39,811 bases of DNA from Rhizobium sp. PP-CC-3A-592 (GTDB lineage: Bacteria > Pseudomonadota > Alphaproteobacteria > Rhizobiales > Rhizobiaceae), in the NCBI RefSeq assembly GCF_003217095.1, contig NZ_QJSR01000013.1, positions 1 to 39,811 on the forward strand, read 5' to 3'. The translations under genes were made by a program, and so were the position numbers. The notes under the pieces are model-generated. The model had not been told where the DNA came from, did not search any database, and saw nothing but the letters and a program-made list of their open reading frames with translations. Shown piece by piece: positions 1 through 8,687 of the stretch (position 1 is the first letter of the stretch; each line of letters begins with the position of its first letter).

Positions 1-902
1 TCCTCCGAACGGGCAGGGGTAACCGCAAATCGTGTGTTGTATGACTCCATGAAATCCGGCAGGAACGCATTGCCGGCCTCCATATTGTCGATGCCAGCCA
101 GCCGCAAATCCTTGACCAGCCGGTCCTGCAGCGTTCGGTTCATCCGCTCGACCCGACCCTTGGCCTGGCTTGAATTTGCACAGAGAATCTCGATGTTTAG
201 CTCGCAAAGCGCACGCCCGAACTGGGTCATGCCTTGGCCACCCTTGGCATCTTGTCTCGCCACCCGGAACACCGAATGCTTGTCCGAATAAAACGCGATC
301 GGCGCGCCGTGACGCTGGAGATAGAGCGCCAGCGCCTCGAAGTAGGTGAAGGCACTTTCGGACCGCACGAAACGCAGTTGCATCAACTTGCCCGTCGCAT
401 CGTCGACGAACACCAGCAGCGAACATGGCGGTCCGCGATCCTCGAACCAGCGATATTCCGACCCGTCGATCTGCACCAGTTCGCCATAGGCCTCACGTCG
501 CAACCGCGGCCGATGAAACGTCCGGCGCTGCTTGCGCGACAGCCACAGTCCGGCATCGACCATCCAGCTGCGAACCGTCTCGCGCGAAACCCGCAAGCCA
601 TCCCGCTCGGCCAGCTTCTCCGTCGCCAAGGTTGGCCCAAAATCCGCATAGCGTTCGCGGACCAGCGTCATCGCATAGTCCCGAACACCATCGCCGATCC
701 GGTTGTTCGATGGACGACCGATCGCCTTGTGCCGGATCGACGCCGCACCACCCGTGCGTATCCGCTCCAGCAACCGGCGAACCTGGCGCTCGCTCAGGTC
801 AAGCACATGCGACGCCGACACCCACGTCATCCGCCCCGCGATGACCTTCGACAAAATCTCGATCCGCTGAAGATCGCGTTCGCTCATCGTTATCAATCCC
901 AT
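1..902 (-). CDS. ISNCY-type transposase, partial (C-terminus off the window)
   Basis: DDE transposase of the ISNCY type common in rhizobia, read on the minus strand from an ATG at 902 (start MGLITMSERDLQR) and open to the window edge, about 300 codons. The N-terminal part is a helix-turn-helix region (RQVRRLLERIRTGG). The DDE core is visible: LVQIDGSEYRW carries the first Asp, FYSDKHSVF the second, and GRVERMNRTLQDR the Glu. No frameshift or stop is seen, so the copy may be intact. Its upstream side carries two repeats at 941-980 that look like terminal transposase-binding sites. The family name comes from recognising the protein; the element's other end lies outside the window. Confidence 0.85.
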   Translation of the reverse strand, partial: MGLITMSERDLQRIEILSKVIAGRMTWVSASHVLDLSERQVRRLLERIRTGGAASIRHKAIGRPSNNRIGDGVRDYAMTLVRERYADFGPTLATEKLAERDGLRVSRETVRSWMVDAGLWLSRKQRRTFHRPRLRREAYGELVQIDGSEYRWFEDRGPPCSLLVFVDDATGKLMQLRFVRSESAFTYFEALALYLQRHGAPIAFYSDKHSVFRVARQDAKGGQGMTQFGRALCELNIEILCANSSQAKGRVERMNRTLQDRLVKDLRLAGIDNMEAGNAFLPDFMESYNTRFAVTPARSE

Positions 903-940
903 CGGCAATCTCCCAGACGTCCTTCAGACCCGGGGAGTGT

Positions 941-980
941 GACATTCCAACTTTGCAGAAACAGGACACTTTAACTTTGC
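941..980. repeat. Direct repeats at the end of the ISNCY-type element
   Basis: Two 16-nt imperfect direct repeats start 24 nt apart: gacattccaactttgc at 941-956 and gacactttaactttgc at 965-980 (13 of 16 identical). They sit just upstream of the transposase start at 902. Repeats of this kind at an IS end are the usual transposase-binding sites, so the element probably ends near 980. The exact tip cannot be fixed without its other end. Confidence 0.55.
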
Positions 981-1030
981 GGTGGAGAAGCTAACCCAAG
1001 TGCATCATGCCTGCTTTGGAGGATATTGGA

Positions 1031-2032
1031 TCAGCTGCCTTCCTGCAAATGCGCCGTAAACACCTCGGTTGGCGTCCTGTATCCAAGACATTTGCGCGGC
1101 TGATTGTTGATATGGTGCGTGAGGTGTAGAAGGTCGCGCTGTGAAACAACTGCCAGATCTGTGGTGCCAGGCAGGTAGCGCCGAATGCGCTTGTTGGTGT
1201 TTTCGACGGTGCCTTTTTGCCAAGGTGCACTTGGGTCGCAAAACCAACTACACGCTCCGATCCCATCTTCCAAAGCCCTGAACCCGGCAAACTCGGTACC
1301 GCGATCAAATGTGAAGCTTTGACGTGCGAATGCCGGTAAAGGCGAAAACGCTCTGATGATCTTGTCCATGATCGGGCGCGAGTGTCGGCTCGGATTCTTG
1401 ATGAGAACGGCATAGCGGCTCTTTCGCTCCACGAGAGTGGTGACATTGGCATGGCCGAATGGGCGTTGGAAGATGAGCAGGTCGCCCTCCCAATGCCCAA
1501 ACCGTGATCTATCTCCAACAAAATCAGGCCGTTGGGATATGCGGTGCGTGGCTGGAAACGCACCGTCGCGTGGCTTTCTTGATCGCATAGGACGACGTTT
1601 GCGGCGTGCCTCCGGTAGATATTGATAGAGACCAAGCCCATAATCTTCCTTGCTGTAGATGAAGCGATAGATTGTCTCCTTACAAACGCGAACGAGACTG
1701 AGGCCGTCTGACAGCAGGCGTCCGGCAATCTGTTCCGGTGACCAGCGAGCCTCCAACTGGTTGACAATCTCTGCGCGCAAAGTCGGGTGGCGCTGCAGCT
1801 TTCTCAACCGCCGGCGCCGCTCTTTGGCAATACCCTCGGCAACCGTGCTGTAATAGCCGTCGTAGTCCGGGAGTTCGCTATCGTGAAACGTGTTGCGCTT
1901 GATCTCGCGGTATATAGTTGAGCGATGGCGACCAAGCTGACGTGCCATCTCGTTGATGGGAACGTTTGCCGCCACTAGGTGATGCAGGCGCCGGCGATCG
2001 GCGAGGGTGATCTGCGTATAGGATCGCGACAT
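1031..2032 (-). CDS. IS30-family transposase
   Basis: Complete 333-aa IS30-family transposase. The N-terminus (residues about 5-47) is the IS30 helix-turn-helix (ADRRRLHHLVAANVPINEMA followed by RQLGRHRSTIYREIKRN). The integrase-like core has D184 in HWEGDLL, D243 in FDRGTEF and E277 in WQKGTVEN, which gives the family's DD(33)E spacing. Length is within the usual 310-350 aa. The ATG at 2032 is followed by a typical MSRSYTQITLADRR start. It lies between the ISNCY element and the 3' end of the ribokinase pseudogene. I could not identify a convincing pair of terminal inverted repeats, so the boundaries of the element are not given. Confidence 0.9.
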   Translation of the reverse strand: MSRSYTQITLADRRRLHHLVAANVPINEMARQLGRHRSTIYREIKRNTFHDSELPDYDGYYSTVAEGIAKERRRRLRKLQRHPTLRAEIVNQLEARWSPEQIAGRLLSDGLSLVRVCKETIYRFIYSKEDYGLGLYQYLPEARRKRRPMRSRKPRDGAFPATHRISQRPDFVGDRSRFGHWEGDLLIFQRPFGHANVTTLVERKSRYAVLIKNPSRHSRPIMDKIIRAFSPLPAFARQSFTFDRGTEFAGFRALEDGIGACSWFCDPSAPWQKGTVENTNKRIRRYLPGTTDLAVVSQRDLLHLTHHINNQPRKCLGYRTPTEVFTAHLQEGS

Positions 2033-2216
2033 GCCAAAATCTCCAAAATGAAACCCCCTGAAATCATTGGCATGTCGCAGTTGGAAATAGAATGTACCCG
2101 GCTACACCACCAGATTAGATAAGATATCTTATGGAACTTAATGCCTAAGTTGTGGCGGCCGGAGCGTATTTTCTTTTGACATCGCCGCTGGAACAGCCGG
2201 GAAAAGCAAGTTGCGA

Positions 2217-3104
2217 TTATCCGCGTTCTTCTTCCTTTGTTCCCACCAATTTCGCGGCTGCATTATTTGCCCGAACCAGCGCATTGCGCATCGCTGACCC
2301 GGAAGCGATGTCCGCAGCAAGCACTCCAATGAATTCGTCTCCGGCGCCGTGCGTGCTCTCGACATGAACTTTCACAGCCCCGATCTGGATCGCTGCTCCA
2401 TTCTTGCTGGCATAGGCGACACCGGCCCCACCTGCGGTAACGACCACCTCTGGAAACATCGCAGACAGTTTCCTTGCAGCCTCCAGCGCGCCTTCCAGCG
2501 TTTCAACGACCGGAACCCCGGCGAGCATTTCAGCTTCGATGGCGTTGACGACGAGGATATCGACGAGCGGTTGGAGATCGCTTGACAGGGCTCTGGCCGG
2601 AGCAGCGTTGATAAGAACACGACCCCCGGCCCGCTTCGCGGCTTGTGCAGCGACGACGTTGGCGGCGTCAGGGATTTCATTTTAGAGAACAAGCAGCGTT
2701 GTCTTGGACAAGACCTCACGAGCTCCGATGACATCCGCTTCACCGAGCGTGAGATTGCTGCCGGAGACTATAACGGCACCGTAGTCACCCTCATCATCGA
2801 AGATTGCCACGCTCATGCCAGTAGACTGGGATGCATCGCGCCTGACATAGGTGTGATCGACACCTTTGCGTTCGAGATTGGCAAGCAGGAAACGCCCAAA
2901 GTCATCGTCTGCAACTGCTCCGATCATCGAGGTGGCAATGCCGGTGCGTGCTGCCGAAACCGCCTGGTTGCCGCCTTTGCCACCGCTTTTGGGATGCCAT
3001 GACGTACCGGTGACCGTCTCGCCCTTACGTGGCCGTGATGGCCCCATGACTGCAATATCATAATGCAGACTGCCAAAGACGGTGACGAGAGGTGAAGGCG
3101 TCAT
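2217..3104 (-). pseudogene. rbsK: Ribokinase (PfkB family), interrupted by an in-frame stop
   Basis: A PfkB-family sugar kinase would phosphorylate the imported sugar of the adjacent CUT2 operon. The frame from the ATG at 3104 gives FGSLHYDIAVMGPSRPRKGE and the first ribokinase signature GGKGGNQAVSAAR, then stops at a TAA (2682-2684) after TTLLVL. The same frame resumes immediately with NEIPDAANVVAAQAA and runs on to 2217. It includes the second signature with the catalytic Asp (HGAGDEFIGVLA). The whole would be about 295 aa, normal for the family. Only this single codon breaks it, where Gln (CAA) is likely. The start overlaps the stop of the RpiR gene by 4 nt (ATGA), so it is the last gene of the operon. 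It could be recent inactivation or a sequence error. Confidence 0.85.
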
Positions 3105-3976
3105 GAAGGTTTATCTTTCCGTTTGGATTTGACCGCAGACATGGTCCGGTCAAGATTTCGTTCGGCCGATTGATAGTCGCGTTGTGCAACTGCCATAAAG
3201 ACGGCATCGAGAATATTCAGCTGCGCGATGCGTGCCGCTGCGTTCTCCCCCATGAGGGGAGAACCCTGTGCCGTGGAACAGAGGACGACATCTGCAGCCT
3301 GGGCCAATGCGGATGAATTGTAGTTAGTGACCGCAATCGTCTTCGCGCCATTTCGCCGGGCAAGCTGAATGGCTTCGATAACGGCGGTGGTATTGCCGGA
3401 ATGGGAAAAGCCGATGGCTATATCGTCGTCTGTAAGCAAAGCTGCCGACATCAACATCATGTGCACATCATCGAACACGCTGGCACGCACGCCGATGCGC
3501 AGGAATTTATGAGACACATCGCGTGCGATCTGCGCCGAACCGCCCACACCGTAGAAATCCCGGTGTTTCGCGCCGTGGATAATGTCTGCCGCCTTGTCGA
3601 AGGCTTCCATGTCTAGAATGGAAAGCGTCTCTTCCAAGGCGTTTATCGACGTGCGAAAAACCTTCTGGACGATTTCCTGCGAGGTATCGTCTACCGAGAG
3701 TTCCTGATGCATTTCGGCTGTCGGCTGTCGGTTATACTGGCTGACGGCCGCGCGAAAATCGCGATAACCGGCAAAGCCAAGCTTCTTGGTGATTTTCACC
3801 ACCATGGCTTCGGAAACACCCGCATCATCTGCGATCTGCTTCAGGGAAGTGTCATCGCTGAAATCGCGCAGCGCAAACACCGTATCGACAACCTTGGCTT
3901 CGAGCGGCGTCAGCAAAGGCATCATCATGCGAATGCGCGGACCGACCGCCTTCATGGCCAGGTTTTCAGTATTCAT
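3101..3976 (-). CDS. RpiR-family transcriptional regulator
   Basis: Predicted cytoplasmic DNA-binding regulator of 291 aa starting MNTENLAMKAVGPRIRMM. Residues about 18-95 form the RpiR helix-turn-helix (SLKQIADDAGVSEAMVVKIT, KKLGFAGYRDFR). Residues about 125-260 form a SIS sugar-phosphate-binding domain (DFYGVGGSAQIARDVSHKF, AIGFSHSGNTTAVIEAIQLA). The ATG at 3976 is chosen because it overlaps the permease stop in an ATGA junction; the open frame upstream of it is an out-of-register shadow. Being inside the sugar operon suggests it controls that operon in response to a phosphorylated sugar, which is inference. The SIS residues look intact. Confidence 0.93.
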   Translation of the reverse strand: MNTENLAMKAVGPRIRMMMPLLTPLEAKVVDTVFALRDFSDDTSLKQIADDAGVSEAMVVKITKKLGFAGYRDFRAAVSQYNRQPTAEMHQELSVDDTSQEIVQKVFRTSINALEETLSILDMEAFDKAADIIHGAKHRDFYGVGGSAQIARDVSHKFLRIGVRASVFDDVHMMLMSAALLTDDDIAIGFSHSGNTTAVIEAIQLARRNGAKTIAVTNYNSSALAQAADVVLCSTAQGSPLMGENAAARIAQLNILDAVFMAVAQRDYQSAERNLDRTMSAVKSKRKDKPS

Positions 3977-4950
3977 TCTCGTCCCCTTGTCGCACGATCG
4001 ATCATCATTGCGACGAGGATTATAAGGCCGGTGGCAAGCAGTTGATAGAAGGCCTGAACATTCATCAGCGTCAAACCGTTGCGCATAGCGCCAAGAATGA
4101 TAGCCCCTAGAATGGTACCGAGAATACTTCCCTTGCCGCCCATTAGCGAGGCACCGCCGATGGCTGCGGCTGCAATCGCGTCCAGCTCCCAGAGATTGCC
4201 AAGGATCGGTTCGGCGGCTCCGAGCCGCCCGATCAGGATTAGCGATGCGAGCGCCGCAAGACTGCCGGAAATGACATAGGCCGTGATTTTCGTCCGAGCG
4301 ATTGGAACACCGGCGACATACGCTGCCTCCTCGTTGCCGCCGACGGCCATGAGATATTCGCCGATGGGGGTCTTTTTCAGAAGGACGGAGGCTGCGATAG
4401 CGACAACCGCGACGATAAGAACTGGTGTTGGAATACCGAAGAGAGTGCCGTTGAACAAGGACCGGAAACCGGGTGGAATGCCGAGGACAGGATTGCCGCC
4501 CGTATAAATTAGGGCAATTGCCCGGTAGGTACTGAGCGTTCCGAGCGTCACGATGAACGGTTGCAGGCCGACATAGGCGACGAGTGCGCCATTGATGAAA
4601 CCGCAGACGACGCCCACTCCGAGACCGGCAAGTACAGCCAGAGGAATCGGAGTGCCGCCCAGCAACAGGGTCGCGGTGATCACGGCGGAGATCGCAGCCG
4701 TCGGGCCGACCGACAAATCGATGCCTCCCGAAATGATGACCAGCGTCATGCCAAGCGCCAGACACGCATTTATGCTCGACTGCTGCAGAATGTTGACGAG
4801 ATTGCGCTCGGAAAGGAAGCCCGGAACGAGCGCGGCGAACACTGCCATAATGACGACGAGGCCGATGAGCGTCCCCGCATCGCGGAGCGAAAATGAGAAG
4901 CGGCGAAAGGCCGGTGCGGACGTCTCGGGTGGGTTGGAAAAGCTGGTCAT
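3973..4950 (-). CDS. CUT2 sugar ABC transporter permease (RbsC type)
   Basis: Inner-membrane permease of about 325 aa for a ribose-type ABC importer. It is very hydrophobic with about 8-10 membrane segments. Family landmarks include NLVNILQQSSINACLALGMT, VIISGGIDLSVGPTAAIS and WELDAIAAAAIGGASLMGGK. The ATG at 4950 (MTSFSNPPETSAP) is preferred over the in-frame ATGs further upstream: those would run into the ATPase gene, and this one has an AGGA-type ribosome site. The start lies 16 nt after the ATPase stop, and the end overlaps the regulator start by 4 nt. It works with the double ATPase and the periplasmic binding protein upstream. Confidence 0.95.
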   Translation of the reverse strand: MTSFSNPPETSAPAFRRFSFSLRDAGTLIGLVVIMAVFAALVPGFLSERNLVNILQQSSINACLALGMTLVIISGGIDLSVGPTAAISAVITATLLLGGTPIPLAVLAGLGVGVVCGFINGALVAYVGLQPFIVTLGTLSTYRAIALIYTGGNPVLGIPPGFRSLFNGTLFGIPTPVLIVAVVAIAASVLLKKTPIGEYLMAVGGNEEAAYVAGVPIARTKITAYVISGSLAALASLILIGRLGAAEPILGNLWELDAIAAAAIGGASLMGGKGSILGTILGAIILGAMRNGLTLMNVQAFYQLLATGLIILVAMMIDRATRGRE

Positions 4951-4966
4951 AGGTTGTCCTGTAGGT

Positions 4967-6493
4967 TCACACGGGCTGCGCAATAGGCGCATTCGTCGCA
5001 TCGGCACGGGCCCCTAGAATGGCATGCGCGACGATCGCGCTTTCTGTCAGTTGGTCGCGTGGAATGGTCGCCGCGATCCGGCCCTCACGCATGACCAGCA
5101 CGCGGTCGGAGAGCCGGATAACTTCCGGCAGTTCCGAGGAGACCACGATAATCGAATGACCTTCGCGGGCGAGGTCTTCGATGAGATGATAAATTTCCGA
5201 CTTTGCACCGACATCGATGCCACGCGTCGGCTCATCGAACAGGAGGATTTGCGATCTGGCCGCCAGCCAGCGAGCGATGATCGCCTTTTGCTGATTGCCG
5301 CCGCTGAACAGCCGGATGGGGCGATCCAGTTGGAACGGTCTTAGATTGACGCGTTTCAACAGATCCCGCGCGGTGGAGCGCAGCTTGCCGGTGCGTATCA
5401 TGCCTGCCGAAGAGAAGCTTGAGAGCGAGGCGAGCGCCATATTGGTGCTGACCGGGCGCAAGGGAATGATGCCTTCTCGCTTGCGTTCTTCCGGCACAAG
5501 TCCGATCCCCGCGGCAATTGCCTCTCGTGGACTGGTAAAGTTCATGGTCTTGCCGTCGATGGTGATGGCACCTGCGCTCAAACGATCAGCACCAGCCAGC
5601 AGTCGCAAAAGTTCCGTCCGGCCGGAACCAACCAGACCGGCAATGCCGAGCACTTCGCCCTTGTGAAGCTTGAAAGAGACGTCCTTGATCTTGCTCGATG
5701 AAGAGAGGTTCTTTGCCTCCAGCTTGACCGTTGTGGTGACAAACGAATTGTGCTCCTCCCGCATCAACTCGCGCCCGACCATCATCGCGATGACATCCTT
5801 CTCGGACGTGCCCTTGAGATCGACCATGCCGACAAGCTTGCCGTCGCGCATCACGCTGGCGCGCTGGCAGATGCGGAACACTTCGTCCATCTTGTGGGAC
5901 ACATAGACGATGGAGACCCCGCTTGCCGAAAGCCTCGCGATCACTTCGGCCAGCCGGTCGAATTCGCTCGGTGTCAGACTCGATGTCGGCTCGTCCATGG
6001 CAATAACCCGCGCCTTGTCGAGAAGAGCACGGCCGATCTCGACGATCTGGCGCTGAGCCACTTTAAGCGATGAAATAGGAGCAGACGGATCAATTGTGTC
6101 ATCGATCATCGAAAGCGCTTCGGCGGCGCGCGCTTCCTGCTCGCGGCGGGAGACGAGCAAGCCGCCAAGGCGCGTTAGCGAATGGCCGAGAAACATGTTC
6201 TGGGCGACGCTCAAATGCGGCACCTGCTGGAGTTCCTGATGAATCATGGCAATCCCGGCTTCGCGGGCGTCCATCGGCTTTCGGAAAGCCACGGCCTGAC
6301 CATCGACGAAGACCGTTCCCGAGGTCGGGCGGAACACTCCGGAAAGGATCCGAAGAAGTGTAGACTTGCCCGCGCCATTCTCGCCGAGAAGTCCGTGAAT
6401 CTCTCCCGGCGCGACCTCGAAAGAGACATCCGTCAGCGCGTTGACGCCCGGAAAACTCTTGGAAATCGTTTCGAACCTCAATCGCGGCATCAT
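4967..6493 (-). CDS. CUT2 sugar ABC transporter ATP-binding protein (RbsA type)
   Basis: A 508-aa ATPase with two fused nucleotide-binding domains, as expected for ribose/xylose/galactose-type importers. Domain 1 has Walker A GENGAGKST, the divergent signature SLKVAQRQIVEIGRAL and Walker B VIAMDEPTSSL. Domain 2 has the degenerate Walker A GLVGSGRTE, signature FSGGNQQKAIIARWL and Walker B ILLFDEPTRGID. A degenerate second Walker A is normal in this family. The start is a double ATG at 6493 with an AGGGAG ribosome site. It sits between the binding protein and permease genes, and a hairpin in the upstream gap may tune its level below that of the binding protein. Confidence 0.96.
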   Translation of the reverse strand: MMPRLRFETISKSFPGVNALTDVSFEVAPGEIHGLLGENGAGKSTLLRILSGVFRPTSGTVFVDGQAVAFRKPMDAREAGIAMIHQELQQVPHLSVAQNMFLGHSLTRLGGLLVSRREQEARAAEALSMIDDTIDPSAPISSLKVAQRQIVEIGRALLDKARVIAMDEPTSSLTPSEFDRLAEVIARLSASGVSIVYVSHKMDEVFRICQRASVMRDGKLVGMVDLKGTSEKDVIAMMVGRELMREEHNSFVTTTVKLEAKNLSSSSKIKDVSFKLHKGEVLGIAGLVGSGRTELLRLLAGADRLSAGAITIDGKTMNFTSPREAIAAGIGLVPEERKREGIIPLRPVSTNMALASLSSFSSAGMIRTGKLRSTARDLLKRVNLRPFQLDRPIRLFSGGNQQKAIIARWLAARSQILLFDEPTRGIDVGAKSEIYHLIEDLAREGHSIIVVSSELPEVIRLSDRVLVMREGRIAATIPRDQLTESAIVAHAILGARADATNAPIAQPV

Positions 6494-6516
6494 CGTTCCA
6501 CTCCCTACAGTATGAA

Positions 6517-6540
6517 GATGCCGGCATTGACGCCGGCATC
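6517..6540 (-). promoter_or_regulatory. Intercistronic hairpin between binding-protein and ATPase genes
   Basis: A perfect 9-bp inverted repeat, gatgccggc and gccggcatc, with a 6-nt loop fills most of the 62-nt gap between the binding-protein stop and the ATPase start. No T-run follows on the transcribed side. A hairpin at this point in ABC operons commonly protects the upstream mRNA or attenuates readthrough, so that more binding protein than ATPase is made. The role is inferred. Confidence 0.6.
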
Positions 6541-6555
6541 CCCCTTCGCCGTTCG

Positions 6556-7620
6556 TTACTTGGCAGCCTTGGCATCTTCCATCAGCACGGCGCGGACATC
6601 GACCCCCTCGCCCTGGTAGCGGCTAAGGTTATCGGCGGTAATCAGCGCCTGCGGGGTCGCGACGACGCGCGGCAGTTTCTGGCCGGCAACGAGGCGTAGC
6701 GCGGTTTCGAGTGCCACTTCACCCGTCAGGACCGGAAAGCTATCAACAGTGCCGGTCAACTCGCCCGCCTTGATCGAGGCATAGGCATCGGAAATGCCGT
6801 CCGTGCCAAACACGGCGACCTTGCCGGCAAGACCCGCAGCCTTGACGGCTTCGACGATGCCGAGCGCCATGCCATCATTGTTGGCGTAGAAGCCGACGAG
6901 GTCGGGATGCTGGTTGAGGATATTTGTGGCGGCATCATAGGACGTCTGCCTGTCCCAATTGCCTGGAACGCTGGCCACGACCTTAAACTTGCCGCCTTCG
7001 CCGATGGTTGACTTGAACCCGTCGGTGCGCTGGACAGCGGCGTAAACGCCGGCCTGCCCTTCGACGATCGCGACCTTGCCGCCCTCGGGCCGCTTCTCGA
7101 TAAACCACTTGGCAACGCGTACGCCGTTGTCGCGCTGAACGTTGCCGACATAGTGCTCCGCCTGCGGGATCACGGCGTCGTTGACGTTGACAACCGGAAC
7201 ATTGGCGGCCTTGGCCTGCTCGATGACCGGCTGCAAATTGGCGTCGGTCTGTGGCGAAACGAGCAGGACATTGTAGCCCTGCGTGATCAGGCCTTCCGCG
7301 ATCGTCAGCTGGCCGAGTTGGTCACCTTCGCTCTGTGCTGCCTGATAGACCACCGGCACACCAACCTTCTTGCCGAACGCCTCGTAGCCTTCACCCAGCG
7401 AGCGCCAATATTCGTTGGTCAGCGTCTTGGAAACAGCACCGGCCTTCGTACCCTCGGGCAGCTTGGGGAAAGCGCCGAGCTTGGCTTCAACTTCCGACCA
7501 GTCCATGCGGTCTTTTTCAGTGTCGGAATTCAGCGGCGCGAGGTCCTGTGCGAAGGCAGCACTGAGCAGGAAACTGGCGGCGACGCCGGCAGCAAAGGTC
7601 GTCTTCAAAAAGGTATTCAT
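6556..7620 (-). CDS. CUT2 periplasmic sugar-binding protein
   Basis: A 354-aa periplasmic binding protein of the ribose/galactose-type (peripla_BP_4) fold. The start MNTFLKTTFAAGVAASFLLS at 7620 has a strong GGGAGGAA ribosome site. The signal peptide likely ends at SAAFA-QDL. Characteristic stretches are LTNEYWRSLGEGYEAFGKK, GYNVLLVSPQTDANLQPVIE, YVGNVQRDNGVRVAKWFIEK, VVASVPGNWDRQTSYDAATN, GFYANNDGMALGIVEAVKAA and VAVFGTDGISDAYASIKAGE. The longer in-frame extension to 7641 adds only charged residues and lacks a ribosome site. The gene is second in the operon, 86 nt after the TIM-barrel gene. The exact sugar cannot be read from the sequence. Confidence 0.95.
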   Translation of the reverse strand: MNTFLKTTFAAGVAASFLLSAAFAQDLAPLNSDTEKDRMDWSEVEAKLGAFPKLPEGTKAGAVSKTLTNEYWRSLGEGYEAFGKKVGVPVVYQAAQSEGDQLGQLTIAEGLITQGYNVLLVSPQTDANLQPVIEQAKAANVPVVNVNDAVIPQAEHYVGNVQRDNGVRVAKWFIEKRPEGGKVAIVEGQAGVYAAVQRTDGFKSTIGEGGKFKVVASVPGNWDRQTSYDAATNILNQHPDLVGFYANNDGMALGIVEAVKAAGLAGKVAVFGTDGISDAYASIKAGELTGTVDSFPVLTGEVALETALRLVAGQKLPRVVATPQALITADNLSRYQGEGVDVRAVLMEDAKAAK

Positions 7621-7706
7621 CGGTTCCTCCCGGATGGGCACGCCTCCGGCATGCCTTTGATTGCAAAGGGTTTCTGGAGTTTTTAAAATTCAGGCGTTCG
7701 GGTAGC

Positions 7707-8687
7707 TCAGCCGAGCATCAACTCTTGGATCACGGCTTGAGCGGAAACGGCATCCTGTCGGTCAATCGCGCCCGAGAGGCGATTGTCTTGCTCGAGGCGA
7801 TCAACAACCTTCAGCATCCGCTTGACGGTCTGGATATTGACCTCGCATTCGTGCACCGGGTCGAGACCGGTCATGTCGGGGAATGTGTCGAAATAGATCG
7901 CACCGTCATAGCCGTCCTTGCGGATCTGGCGCAAAAGCTCGATCGTCTGCTGGGTATGCACCGCACCGACCATCAGGCCATCGTCGCGCTTGGCATAGCC
8001 GTCATTGAGATGGACGCCGAGGACGCGGCTGTAGCGGGCGATCAGCGCCGCGGCAAAGGCCGGCTGCTCGTCGGCATAGAGCACATGGGCAAAGTCCAGC
8101 GTCACGCCGAGATTGAGCATATCGACGTCCTTGATCGCCAGAAGCGTCGTTGCCGCATCGGGCATCAGGCTGTAGGAACGCGGCTCGTTCGGCTTGTATT
8201 CGATGCTGATCAGGCAATCCGGATCATGGGCGCATACTTCACGAATGCCATTGATTTCGTGTTGCCATAGCACATGGTAATCGGCCTGGAAGGCGTAATC
8301 GAAACCGTCCTGGCCAAGCCAGAGCGTCATCAGGTTGCTGCCAGCGGCGCGTGTCGCGTCTATGCCCTGCTTCGTCAGATCGATCGCTTCGCGCCGAACT
8401 GCCGGATCAGGATTGGTGAAGGCGCCGATCTTGAAGGCTGGGTTGGTGTAATAGCGCATGGCAAAACCGTTGATCGCCAAGCCAAGATCGCCGATCTGAC
8501 GGGCCAGAAGCGCCGGATCCTCGGCAACATGATCGGGATAATTGAGATCGAGATCGGTCAGGCCATCGACTTTGGCGGCACGCGTCGCCATTTGCAGCAT
8601 CGTTGGCTTGCCGGAAAGATCCGGCCATTCGGCCTCTGGCTTTGAGGCGAAAGAATTGAGGCGGGTGGCAAATTTCAGTTGGGTCAC
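7707..8687 (-). CDS. TIM-barrel sugar isomerase/epimerase-like protein
   Basis: A 326-aa protein of the xylose isomerase-like TIM-barrel superfamily. Probable metal and substrate ligands appear in the expected order: Glu in ISIEYKPNEP, Asp and His in LGVTLDFAHVLYADEQ, His in VLGVHLNDGYAKRDDG and Asp in GAIYFDTFPDMTG. The start is GTG at 8687 (MTQLKFATRLNSFAS); the ribosome site is weak. It is the first gene of the CUT2 operon, so it probably acts on the imported sugar, or its phosphate, before or in parallel with the kinase. The kinase is broken here, so this may be the remaining entry reaction. Substrate unknown. Confidence 0.87.
   Translation of the reverse strand: MTQLKFATRLNSFASKPEAEWPDLSGKPTMLQMATRAAKVDGLTDLDLNYPDHVAEDPALLARQIGDLGLAINGFAMRYYTNPAFKIGAFTNPDPAVRREAIDLTKQGIDATRAAGSNLMTLWLGQDGFDYAFQADYHVLWQHEINGIREVCAHDPDCLISIEYKPNEPRSYSLMPDAATTLLAIKDVDMLNLGVTLDFAHVLYADEQPAFAAALIARYSRVLGVHLNDGYAKRDDGLMVGAVHTQQTIELLRQIRKDGYDGAIYFDTFPDMTGLDPVHECEVNIQTVKRMLKVVDRLEQDNRLSGAIDRQDAVSAQAVIQELMLG

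Noticed and set aside
981-2110. Terminal inverted repeats of the IS30-type element.
   Set aside because: I compared the sequences flanking the transposase and found no convincing inverted match, so no boundaries were assigned.
3977-4765. N-terminal extension of the RpiR regulator to 4765 (554 aa).
   Set aside because: It is the permease gene read in the wrong frame. The regulator starts at the ATGA overlap at 3976.
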